A DNA stretch of 64,000 bases. It comes from Gracilaria domingensis (Eukaryota > Rhodophyta > Florideophyceae > Gracilariales > Gracilariaceae). A program made the position numbers and the translations under genes. Shown piece after piece: positions 10,709-19,394 of this stretch. Positions within the stretch are counted from its first letter, which is position 1, and every line of letters begins with the position of its first letter. The notes beneath the pieces were generated by a model. That model ran no database searches, had not been told where the DNA came from, and saw only the letters and a list, made by a program, of their open reading frames with translations. The DNA lies in assembly GCA_022539475.1 (NCBI GenBank), contig VCMS01000012.1, positions 186,001 to 250,000 of the forward strand, written 5' to 3'.

Positions 10709-11257
10709 TCACTTGGGCGGCGGGTCGGGCATGGCATCGATCAAAGCGGCGCGTGCGATGAGAGACTCGCGCGCATTCGGGGAGACAAGTCGCAAAGAGG
10801 CGGCGGGCGTATCCTTGAGCGACTCAAAAAGTGAGGCGAACTGCTGCTGTTGTGCTGGTGGCTGCTGCGGCGGAGGCTGTGGTGGCGGCTGCGGCTGCGG
10901 CTGCGGCTGCGGCGGCTGCGGTTGCTCCGGCGGCGTGTCCATCTTCTCGAAAGTGTGCTCCATGTCACCGTCGTCATCGTCACCAAATGCCGACACGGCG
11001 CCAGCAGTCGGCGACGACTTGGGCTGCTCACCCATATCGATATCAGCGTCGGCGCCACCCACGGCGTCCACGCCTTGTTCTCGAACTCGCGGATGGAGCG
11101 TAGCGAGCCCGTGTAGCAAGTTGGGCGACGAGCGCGGCTGGTTGCGCCACGAAGCGCGTCTGCCCGATGAAGAGCGCAGCCGCAGCGCTTGACGGAAGAA
11201 GGTGGCACTCCCGGAGCGCGACGAGCGCTCCTCGCACAGCTGCTGCGCCAGAGACAT
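10709..11257 (-). CDS. Hypothetical Pro/Gln-rich acidic protein
   Basis: A 182-residue frame starting with MSLAQQLCEE. The N-terminal half is rich in Arg and Ser. It is followed by an acidic patch (FGDDDDGDMEHTFEK, about residues 90-105), a run of Pro and Gln (about 107-140) and a more ordinary C-terminal tail (FASLFESLKDT ... RESLIARAALID). No domain is recognised. It is divergent from the pantothenate kinase gene with 271 bp between the two ATGs, so the pair may share a promoter. The long frames also present on the opposite strand come from GC-rich triplet repeats, so coding status is likely but not certain. The start chosen is the first ATG. Confidence 0.5.
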   Translation of the reverse strand: MSLAQQLCEERSSRSGSATFFRQALRLRSSSGRRASWRNQPRSSPNLLHGLATLHPRVREQGVDAVGGADADIDMGEQPKSSPTAGAVSAFGDDDDGDMEHTFEKMDTPPEQPQPPQPQPQPQPPPQPPPQQPPAQQQQFASLFESLKDTPAASLRLVSPNARESLIARAALIDAMPDPPPK

Positions 11258-11319
11258 TTTCCTGTCCGCGCGCGCGCGTGTTACGAGGCGCCGACTGCGA
11301 GACGCGCATCGCGTGCGTG

Positions 11320-11328
11320 TATATAAAG
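11320..11328 (+). promoter_or_regulatory. TATA box of the pantothenate kinase gene
   Basis: TATATAAAG lies 201 bp before the chosen ATG of the plus-strand gene, with CCAAT just downstream at about 11329. It stands out in an otherwise GC-rich divergent promoter region. Confidence 0.5.
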
Positions 11329-11528
11329 CCAATTAGCGCGCGTGTCAGCCGCGTCCACGGCCAACGCCGCGCATGCCCCCTGGGAGCACGTCGCCGAAAT
11401 GGATTGATACATACAGCGCGGACTGCCTTATCAACACCCCCCCCCGCCAGCGCCTGTTCATAGCTTCGTCTCAGGTGCTCCCCCAATCCCCTCCCTCCCT
11501 CCAGCGCTTCGTCGCAGCAGTCGCCGCC

Positions 11529-13298
11529 ATGCCGCAGTCGCCGACGCAGTCGCATTCGTCGCAGCCCGAGCTCGTCAAGGTCGACACCGCCCTCACCGTG
11601 CTCGCGCAGATCAATTTGCTTGAGGAGTCAAACGCACTCGCACTCGACATCGGTGGCTCCCTGGCGAAACTCATCTACCTACAGCCGCACACTTCCCACA
11701 AGCCCAATCCACCCCCGCTCAAGATTCACCAAGTCGATGGCACCGTTGCGAATGCCCTGTCGGTGCCTGTACCCGTGCTAAACGGCACCTTGCACTTCTT
11801 CGCGTTCGAGTCCAGAAACATTCATCAAATGCTGCGTTTCATTCGACATAACTGGCCGCACCACATTTATCGCAGGTATATACGCGCCACTGGTGGTGGC
11901 TCGTACAAGTATGAGGAGGCCTTTCGCGACGAGATTGGCGTGTTGCTAACTAGACTAGATGAGATGACTTCCACAGTTGCTGGCCTCAACTTTCTGCTTT
12001 CTCATGTTGAGAACGAAGTTTATTTCTACGCACCGCCTCAGCCGGAACGCGCTCCGTTGCCGCAGAACATCCCGCAGAGCACACGCACGTTCGTGCCTGT
12101 CAATAAGAATCCGTTTCCTTATCTTCTTGTTAACATTGGCAGCGGCGTTTCCATCGTAAAGGTAACAGACCATGGCAAGTTTGAGCGTGTCAGCGGAAGT
12201 GCGCTTGGTGGCGGTACTTTTTGGGGACTAGCCAGAATGCTGCTTGATTGCCAAACCTTTGACCAGGTCATCGACCTCACGCATGAGGGGGATAATCGCA
12301 ACGTGGACATGCTTGTCGGTGATATATATGGCGGTTCTTACGAGAACATTGGTCTCGACGCTAGTGTGATCGCTGCCTCGTTTGGGAAGGCCACCATGCG
12401 AAAAGAGTACACGCGCCACCAACTTAGCACATGGTCTCTTGTCAAAGACCGCTTCCGCAGAGCGACATGGGGCACCATTGATCTCTGGCTGTCCTTCTTC
12501 CACGCAGTTCCAGTTCTAGGTCGAATACTGAAGTCGTTTGGCATCGGGAACGACGTGCCTTGGTCTCCCACTCTCATTACGCATACCGGAGCGCAGTATA
12601 GACCACAAGATATTGCTTTGTCTCTGCTCAGGATGGTATCGTACAACATAGGCCAGATTGCTTATCTTAACGCTCGCGTCCACAATCTGGACACAATTTA
12701 CTTTGGTGGGAACTTTATACGCAACCATCCATATACCATTGCAGACATATCTTTTGCCGTTGACTTTTGGTCTGGTGGTAATATGAAAGCGTTGTTTTTG
12801 AAGCATGATGGTTATCTGGGAGCTATCGGAGCTCTCATCGGCGCTTCAAGTGCATCCCCCCGAAAAATCTTTGATGAGTCATCACCACACGTTACAAACT
12901 CTAAACATACAGAACAAGCTCCCGCCGAACAGATTTCTATTCCCAATAGCCAATCAACACCTAACGCCAGTTCTATTGTTTCTAACGAGGACGTTCCGAT
13001 AGATGACGGCACAGGGGTAACTAGACAAGTGCCTGGGCACGATTCCAAACCGGAGCAAATGTCATCTGCACAGACTAAAGCCCATGGCGACGGGGATCAT
13101 GCGATTCAACCTGAAAACGCGAAGTCCTCTCGTAGAAAGCGAAAGAAGAACTCCAAGGGGCAGACCAGCATGCCGATCGTACCTGCTGAGATTTTGAATG
13201 GTAGTTTCACAGCTGCAGACGACCAAGAGTCCGGCGGGGAGTGGACAACTGTGACTAGAATACGCCGGAAAGCCGCTGCTAAAGACAAGGCGGTTTGA
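11529..13298 (+). CDS. Type II pantothenate kinase (PanK)
   Basis: Catalyses ATP-dependent phosphorylation of pantothenate, the first and usually rate-setting step of CoA synthesis. The 589-residue protein has the eukaryotic fumble/PanK fold: a phosphate-binding loop DIGGSLAK (residues 40-47); TGGGSYKYEE, where the Glu of the K-Y-E motif is the expected catalytic base; LVNIGSGVSIVKV; SGSALGGGTFWGLARML; and a closing IYFGGNFIRNHP ... LKHDGYLGAIGALIG. After the core comes an extension of roughly 150 residues, polar and ending in a basic SRRKRKKNSKG stretch, which is not part of the family core and could be a targeting or regulatory tail. I chose the ATG at 11529 (context GCCGCCATG); an in-frame ATG at 11373 would add 52 low-complexity residues. 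The gene is convergent with the V-ATPase subunit gene. Confidence 0.93.
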   Translation: MPQSPTQSHSSQPELVKVDTALTVLAQINLLEESNALALDIGGSLAKLIYLQPHTSHKPNPPPLKIHQVDGTVANALSVPVPVLNGTLHFFAFESRNIHQMLRFIRHNWPHHIYRRYIRATGGGSYKYEEAFRDEIGVLLTRLDEMTSTVAGLNFLLSHVENEVYFYAPPQPERAPLPQNIPQSTRTFVPVNKNPFPYLLVNIGSGVSIVKVTDHGKFERVSGSALGGGTFWGLARMLLDCQTFDQVIDLTHEGDNRNVDMLVGDIYGGSYENIGLDASVIAASFGKATMRKEYTRHQLSTWSLVKDRFRRATWGTIDLWLSFFHAVPVLGRILKSFGIGNDVPWSPTLITHTGAQYRPQDIALSLLRMVSYNIGQIAYLNARVHNLDTIYFGGNFIRNHPYTIADISFAVDFWSGGNMKALFLKHDGYLGAIGALIGASSASPRKIFDESSPHVTNSKHTEQAPAEQISIPNSQSTPNASSIVSNEDVPIDDGTGVTRQVPGHDSKPEQMSSAQTKAHGDGDHAIQPENAKSSRRKRKKNSKGQTSMPIVPAEILNGSFTAADDQESGGEWTTVTRIRRKAAAKDKAV

Positions 13299-13764
13299 AG
13301 GGAAGATTTGACCAACCCAAGTCTTTGGCTCCCAAGTTAGGGATCCCATTGTTCGTCAGAATGTCACAGATTACTCGGTTATACGGGCAGCTATCGAATG
13401 AACCCAGACGTCCTTCACAACAATAGCACTTACAAACACCGATATTCGAACAAATCAACTCACTACGAAGAATGACATTAATTGTAATATTGTAACACAG
13501 CGCTAACGGTGTCGTTACGCTCTTGCGCATTTGTGGATCCATCTCGGTCTACTCTATCAGTCGAAATGTGTATAGAGAGCGAGTTTAGTTCACACCATTC
13601 TATAATCGAAATTCCAGAGCGAAAGTCTACCAGAGCAACAATTTGAAGGGACAGGTTTTCCATTCTAGTCATAAAGTTTTGTTTTAGTCGTTAATCTGTT
13701 CTGGCAAACGGAAGGCGCAGGTACGGAGCAAAAAAGAAAAGTATCCGTGTGTAGAGCAAGCGAT
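13299..13764. other. Intergenic region between convergent genes
   Basis: 466 bp between the stops of the pantothenate kinase and V-ATPase H genes. It should hold both 3' ends. No gene or repeat is seen. Confidence 0.6.
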
Positions 13765-15565
13765 CTATGATTCTTGACGATTCCATCGGATCAACAGTAC
13801 TTGTACACAGTTCAGAGCATAGCGACGAACTTCACCCTCTCCGGTGACCATCAACTCCATCAACCTGCCCTTTACGCCCAGAGATTGCGCAATGATTCTC
13901 CCACGCGGATTGTGCTTAATAAACTGAGCGAGATCGTTGCAAGCAACTGCCAGAACCGTCTCTTCGTTCGATTGCTGAAGGAGGCGAACCAAGCAGCGCA
14001 AAACTTCCTGCTTGTTTCGCTCCAGCTTCTCGGCGTTCTCCTCCCAAAAGCTATCGTCGGTGTGGGCAGGTGTCCACTCAAGAGCACCAGACAGCACCTC
14101 GGCTCGGTAGACGTCAAAATTGCTCATGGAAGACAGTTCCGACTGAAGGGCTTCAGCCACCACGCTGAGGTCGTCGCGAATGTCGTCATCATTCCACCTT
14201 CTGAAGCACAAAGATTGGATCGCGTTGACAAGGCCAGCGCCAACCATTTCTTTCCTCAAGGTGCTTGACATGTTGAGCATGTTCCGTAAAGTAGCCAAAG
14301 AAACACGAACAACCTTTTCCGCCCAGATATCGCGAAGCACATGAGTGAGACGGCGCGGGACAGCAGCCTCTTCAAGAGCATCTGAGATAGCCTCCATGGC
14401 AGCAGAGCTGGAATCTTGCTGGCTCACAAAGGACAAGAGCCACAAACAGAAAATAGCTTGATAGGCGACCTGGACCGGCATGCCAACATCCTTGTCAAGA
14501 AGGCCAGCTAGAACACTCGGCACGCGGCCGCACGGCGGCTTGACCTGGCAGAGCAGGTATCGGTTCTGATCCGTGGAAAGGAATCTTGACACACCGGACA
14601 GAATACGTCCAAGTTGCTCGTCTCCAGCACTAGCATATCCCTGAGGAACCGGTGCTCCTATATCGGCCACGGTGGGAATATAACCTCGTCCAGAAGCAAT
14701 GGACGAAATGCTGACAGATGGCATTCCGGGCTGCGACGTGAGCGGGAGCGCAGCGGAAGTGGATTCCGGATCCTCTTGCTCATCGTCCTCATTGCTTGCC
14801 AACAAACTTTCGGTGGTGATGGCGGCGAGAATCTCCGCGGCGGCGGTCACGAAGGCGTGTTTTTGCTGCTCAATTTCGGCCTGCTTGCCAGTGCTCTTAG
14901 CATACGTGACCAGGGAACGCGAGCCGAGAATGGGACCTAGGGCGGCGAGGTACCAAGAGCTCACTTCTTTTTCGTTTTCGAGAGCGGCTACAAAGCTGGT
15001 GAAGAGCGAATCGCCCAAACCGGCTACAAAGTGCTCGTAGGCGGACGCGCGCGATTTTGATGTGACGTAGTCCGAAACGGCGGACAGGAGCTTTCCAGCT
15101 CTGACGTGCGCTTCGGCGGTGGTGATAACGTTGGCAGCTTCCGATAGGGCGCCCTGATCCGATGGGGGTAGCAGCAGTTGTAATGTGGTTAGACTCGGCG
15201 AAAGATGTAAACACTATTGGATTGAGCGGAATCGAGATTGGGACGAATCCTTACCGATATACCACGGACAGCACCGTCCTGCGCAAGATACCTGTTGACG
15301 GAAGACGGGCTGACGCCAAGCGCGTATTCTAACTTGTCGAGTTGAGTAGCATCCTCGTACGATAAACTAGTACCCTGCAGAACAACCTTTTTTGAAGCGA
15401 CGATGTCAAGCGCACGTTCACAACAAGCACGTCAAAAGGAAAGATAATGTCAGAATGCACGGCACAAAAAGCAATGACACAAACAAAAGAGCGCACGCGC
15501 TGAGATGCATACGCAGAACGCACCGTCCACGGAGAGGAAGAAAGCGGGCGAGTAGCGGGAGCCAT
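13765..15565 (-). CDS. VMA13: V-type ATPase subunit H (Vma13), three exons
   Basis: Subunit H links the V1 sector to the membrane stalk and is needed for coupled proton pumping into acidic organelles. I read three exons: 15565-15524 (MAPATRPLSSSPWT), 15374-15255 (GTSLSYEDATQLDKLEYALG onward) and 15213-13765, giving 536 residues. Introns are 15523-15375 (GTGCGT..CTGCAG) and 15254-15214, only 41 nt (GTAAGG..CAATAG). Splicing restores W..SYEDATQLDKLE, the N-terminal pattern of the family, and joins all frames. The C-terminal armadillo-like part is diagnostic: LEWTPAHTDDSFWEENAEKL, LAVACNDLAQFIKHNPRGR, VRRYALNCVQVLL. Reading through intron 2 would hit a stop. A later AG at 15195-15194 would break the frame, so the short intron is preferred. 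An acidic, Ser-rich insert lies in the middle. Confidence 0.92.
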
Positions 15566-15933
15566 AACAGGGGCGAAAAATGAAACAGAGCAGCCTCAAG
15601 AAGAGCAGGACGATTGCGAAGAAAGGAGATGGTTTCGGAATGGGTGTCGGACGTTGGAGTAACGAACGGGGAAGTTGAGGGGAGGGCGCGATGCGATGGC
15701 GCGAGCGGCGCGACGATGCAACGGAAAGGGAAAGGCTGAGGGTGATTGGCGGCGCGAGAGTGGCCCACGCCATCGCGCGACGTTGACAGTTGGGCGAACT
15801 GACACGCGCTATGGTCGACCACCGCGGCACTGTCGACAATGGGACTGCAAGCAATTTGAAGAGGGTCATAGTACTTGACACCCGAATTTGATTAGTGTAC
15901 TGTTTACAACATTGACGAAAAAAAGCGCGAACT
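15566..15933. other. Intergenic region upstream of V-ATPase H
   Basis: 368 bp between two minus-strand genes. It should hold the VMA13 promoter and the 3' end of the DUF547 gene. Open frames here are shadows and show no family signature. Confidence 0.5.
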
Positions 15934-16815
15934 TTACATTGAGCCATTGAGCGACCAGTCATACGGCAGCCAAGATATGCGCACCTCCGCGGCGTCTTCC
16001 TCCAACAGGCGCTTGAGCTTGAACACGTCGGCGTTCTCCTGGTCGGCATTCGCCAGCACGTACCTGAGGATACCGAGCTCGGAGCCGTCGGGCACAAAGT
16101 CGCAGCGGTACCACCTGAAAATCATGCTGAGAAACACGACGCGGTCCATGACACGAAAGTTTTGTTGATTGGAGAGAAAGCCCTTCGTAGCGCGCTCCAG
16201 CACGCCCTGGCAGTTGTCGGCGGTGAGGAAAAGCACAGGCGGGCAGCTGCTCGCGGCGCAGTTGAGCACAAAGTGGATGCGGGGGTCGACGTGCTGCACG
16301 GCCAGAGCCAGACGGGCGTCCCTGGAGCCAAAGGGCTTTGAGAAGAAGCCGACGCGGCGGTTGGCCCTGAGAATGCCGTGCTCAATCTGGTTGAGCGACA
16401 GCTTGACGCCGCCCACGCGGTAGCCCACAAAGGAGGCAAACAGCAGGCGCCCCAGCGCGGTACCCGGCGGGGGCCCGCACACGACGACGGCATGCTGCAT
16501 GAGCGCGTTGTAAAGGTTGACAAAGAAGGCGGTCTTCGCGCAGTCGGTGGTGAGCTCCTTGTCCAGCTGCAGGCGCGGCAGCTTGGCGGTCTGCGTGACA
16601 TACTCGGCAAACTGCTCGCTCCCCCTGAGCGCGCCGTAGTCGACGCCGCTGTCCGACACATGCTCGACGTACAGCATCTGAATGCTCTTGCGCAGCGCGG
16701 CCGAGATGCGCTCGGGCGACTGGTCGGCGCCGTCGGCGCCGTCGGCGCCGGAGCGCTCAGCGCGCTGCGCAACGCGCCCATTGAGCAGCCGGAACGGCGG
16801 CAAGCGCGTAATCAT
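15934..16815 (-). CDS. DUF547 domain protein
   Basis: A 293-residue protein of the DUF547 family, widespread in plants, algae and bacteria and of unknown biochemical function. Family hallmarks in order: DYGALRGSEQFAEYV; DCAKTAFFVNLYNALMQHAVV (about residues 91-111); LSLNQIEHGILRAN; RDARLALAVQHVDPRIHFVLNCAASSCPPV, with the conserved His, Asn and paired Cys; and a C-terminal WLPYDWSLNG. The N-terminal 30 residues are Arg- and Ala/Gly/Asp-rich, with a GADGADGAD repeat, and may be a poor leader or plain disorder. The gene precedes VMA13 on the same strand. In plants the domain is often joined to a leucine-zipper or glutaredoxin part; neither is present here. Confidence 0.9.
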   Translation of the reverse strand: MITRLPPFRLLNGRVAQRAERSGADGADGADQSPERISAALRKSIQMLYVEHVSDSGVDYGALRGSEQFAEYVTQTAKLPRLQLDKELTTDCAKTAFFVNLYNALMQHAVVVCGPPPGTALGRLLFASFVGYRVGGVKLSLNQIEHGILRANRRVGFFSKPFGSRDARLALAVQHVDPRIHFVLNCAASSCPPVLFLTADNCQGVLERATKGFLSNQQNFRVMDRVVFLSMIFRWYRCDFVPDGSELGILRYVLANADQENADVFKLKRLLEEDAAEVRISWLPYDWSLNGSM

Positions 16816-17359
16816 CGTTCGCAGTCGCAGGCAGCCGAGCGAGCGCGCGAGCTCACCAACAGCGGGAGCCGCGGGCGCGCGCGCCGCGCCGCTTCAAGCG
16901 CGGCAAGCAAAAAAGGGCGCGCCGCGTAGGGCGCAGCACAGCAGTGCACAGTTTCTCCACGCGCCGCGACGCCGCGCGCGCAACGTCGTTGCCGCGGCGA
17001 CCCTTCGGCGCAGTCACTGCCTCGGCGGCGCCGCGTCACGCGCGCGGCACCTCCCCCCACGCGTGACGCGGGCGCCGCGTGACGGCGGCGCCACGTGTGC
17101 GCGTCGCACACGCGGCGGCCCGCCAGCGCGGCGCGACGCGCCGCGCTGATGTGGCGCGTCCAAGCGTCGCGCGCGCGCGCGCGCGCGTGCGCCAGAGCTC
17201 GCGCTTTCCACGCGGGTGGCGGCGCGCACGGCGCGCGCCGAGTTGCGCCGTTGGTCCAAAGGTACCGGCGGGACCGTCGTAGTCGAGTGGAGTTAAGTTA
17301 CTCGTTCTCCGCCGCCGCGCCCGCCCCCCTCCCACCCGCCACGCCAACACCGCCGCGCT
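16816..17359. other. Very GC-rich, CpG-rich divergent promoter region
   Basis: 544 bp between the divergent DUF547 and Hint genes, dominated by GCG/CGC strings (for example a CG dinucleotide run at about 17170-17187). Long open frames on both strands are a by-product of the base composition. It probably works as a CpG-island-like bidirectional promoter. Confidence 0.5.
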
Positions 17360-18736
17360 ATGACCTGCTTGTGCCGCCTGCTGCTCGTGCTGCTGTTCAC
17401 CACAACGCTCAGCGTGCCGTCGCCGCCGCAGCGCCAACAGACGGCGCGCGACATGCGCCCCGCGCAGATCCCCGGGCTGTACCAGAACGTGCGCATTCCG
17501 CCCTACTCGCCGGCGTGCCCCGACTTCATTCGCATCCGCCAGGTCGAGCCGCTTCTCTCCTCCGTGGGCGTTCTGTACGTCATCCCGCACCAGCTCATCT
17601 CCATCCCGTTCGCGGGCGGCGGCGAGCAGCAGTGCTCGGCGGCGCCGGTCAGCTCTGATTTCACCGCGTCTTCGGCCACCATCCTGCGGCGCAGCGCCGA
17701 TCTGCAAAACATCGACGTCAACAACACGCTGGTGTTCGACTTCACGCTCGGCGAAGAGTCGTTCTTCCTGGGCACCGAGGTGGGCGCGCGGCGCTGCGGC
17801 GCGCTGGTCACAAGCGCCGACAGCGTGTCCATGTGGATGGCGCCCTCGCGTCTCATCCAGTCGCAGGCGGGGCAGAACTTTCGCATCAACTTCAAGCCGG
17901 GCTCCAAGTACATCTACTACTTCTCGGCGAGCGCGCCGTGCCTGCTGCGCGGCGACGCGGCGGAGGAGGCGCAGTTTGTGGACGTGCCGCGGCCGAGCGC
18001 GTCGCCGTCGCCGTCGCCGGAGGGCGTCAGCGTCACGCTGCTGTCGCCGGTGCCCATTGCGCCCGCGCCGGCCGTGGCGCCGGTGTCGCCGCCGCCCGTG
18101 GCGCCGGCGGCCGGCAGCGGCGCCGGCGGCTCGAGCGGCGCGTTCAACGGCGGCTTTGGCAGCGACGTCGGCGTGCTGGACAACGTGCAGGTGGTGAGCG
18201 ACGGCGACGACTCTCAGCCGGCGTGCTTCGCGGCGCACAGCGCGGTGTGGACGGCCGACGGCGCGCGGCGCATCGACCGGCTGCGCGTGCACGACCGCGT
18301 GGAGGTGAACGCGCGGCGCGAGCTCAGCCGCGTGTTCGCGTTCACGCACGCGGACGCGCGCGCGGTGCGGCGCTTCGTGCGCATCGAGACGAGCCACAAC
18401 CGCAGCCTGACGCTGTCGGCGGGGCACTTCGTGCTGCTGGCGCGGGCGGGGGCGGCGGGGGCGGCGCGGGCGGCGCGGGCGCGGCGCGCGGACGAGGTGC
18501 GCGCGGGCGACGTGGTGGAGGACGTGGTGCACGGCGCGAGCGCGGTGCGGAGCGTGCGGCGCGTGTGGGCGCGCGGGCTGTACAACGCGCAGACGGAGGA
18601 CGGGCGCATCGTGGTGGACGGCGTGGTGGTCAGCACGTACACGGCGGCCACGCGCTCGCCGCTGGTCGCGCACGCGCTGCTGGCGCCGCCGCGCGCGCTG
18701 TACGGCGCGCTGGCGCGCGCGCGCGCCGCCAGCTGA
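17360..18736 (+). CDS. Secreted protein with hedgehog-type Hint (Hog) autoprocessing domain
   Basis: A 458-residue protein in three parts. Residues 1-19 (MTCLCRLLLVLLFTTTLSVP) form a signal peptide. Residues about 20-235 are a Cys-containing extracellular domain I do not recognise, followed by a Pro/Ser/Ala linker to about 280. From Cys289 comes a Hint domain: CFAAHSAVWTADG, with the first Cys as the expected nucleophile; LRVHDRVEV; SRVFAFTHADA; ETSHNRSLTLSAGHFVLLA, whose His matches the catalytic His of the TxxH motif although the Thr appears as Ser; RAGDVVEDVV; and GLYNAQTEDGRIVVDGVVVS, the classic hedgehog-type ending. Hint domains cleave the chain before the Cys through a thioester, and in hedgehog add a sterol. 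I infer autoprocessing here; sterol transfer is unknown. Codon third positions are extremely GC-rich toward the 3' end. Confidence 0.87.
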   Translation: MTCLCRLLLVLLFTTTLSVPSPPQRQQTARDMRPAQIPGLYQNVRIPPYSPACPDFIRIRQVEPLLSSVGVLYVIPHQLISIPFAGGGEQQCSAAPVSSDFTASSATILRRSADLQNIDVNNTLVFDFTLGEESFFLGTEVGARRCGALVTSADSVSMWMAPSRLIQSQAGQNFRINFKPGSKYIYYFSASAPCLLRGDAAEEAQFVDVPRPSASPSPSPEGVSVTLLSPVPIAPAPAVAPVSPPPVAPAAGSGAGGSSGAFNGGFGSDVGVLDNVQVVSDGDDSQPACFAAHSAVWTADGARRIDRLRVHDRVEVNARRELSRVFAFTHADARAVRRFVRIETSHNRSLTLSAGHFVLLARAGAAGAARAARARRADEVRAGDVVEDVVHGASAVRSVRRVWARGLYNAQTEDGRIVVDGVVVSTYTAATRSPLVAHALLAPPRALYGALARARAAS

Positions 18737-19394
18737 GCGCCGCGGCCGTGGCCGCGTGGCGGCCGCGCGGCCGCCGCGCGAGAGGGCGCCGCGCCTTCAC
18801 GTGGCGGCCGCTGCGCGCCGCGCGCGTGATGGCGTGACGGCTGACGGCTGCTGCCGCGGCTGCGCCGCCTGCACCGCCTGCGCCGCTGCACCGCCTGCGC
18901 CGCTGCGCGCCGCTCCGCGCGCGCGCTAACTCTGCTCCGCGCTGCCCGCGCCCGCGCCCGCGCCCGCGCCCCGCCGCGGTCTTGTGTGTGAGCGTCGCGC
19001 GCGACTTTGCTTCCTGCCGCCGCCGCCGCTGCGCGCGCTGCCCGTTTGCTGCCCTTGGCGCGCTTTTCGTTCCGCGCTTGCCTTTTTTTGCCCGTTTTCG
19101 AGCGCGCTGTCCGCTCGTGAGAGCGCGCCTTCCATCCATCCTCTCTCCTTCGCACCCCTGCTTGTGATCGTGCCGGGCTTCCCGAGCTACCTGCCGCCGT
19201 GCTTCTTCCCCTCCCCCCCCCCCCCCCCCCCGTGCTCCTACCCCCTCCCCCCCCCCCCCCCCCCCCGTGCTTCTTCCCCCCCGTGCTTCTTCCCCGCGTG
19301 CGTCTTCCTCGCGCTGCATTTTCGAACCGTGGCTGCGTTCGCGAACCTTGCCCTGACAGCTTGCCCGCCCCCGTGCCGCCGCCCCATCCCCGCC
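18737..19394. other. GC-rich intergenic region with poly-C tracts
   Basis: 658 bp. The first part is a run of CGCCGC-type low complexity with no gene. At about 19209-19232 and 19248-19266 there are long C homopolymers within CT-rich DNA, just before the DeSI gene. They are probably 5' leader or promoter sequence of that gene and are slippage-prone. Confidence 0.6.

Noticed and set aside
17036-18673. 545-codon minus-strand open frame
   Set aside because: It mirrors the Hint gene and its GC-rich flank; composition is Arg/His/Ala/Pro only, as expected of a reversed GC-rich frame. The plus-strand frame has a signal peptide and a real domain.
17833-18837. 334-codon plus-strand frame within the Hint gene
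   Set aside because: Arg/Ala/Gly-only translation in a shifted frame of the Hint gene; a composition shadow.
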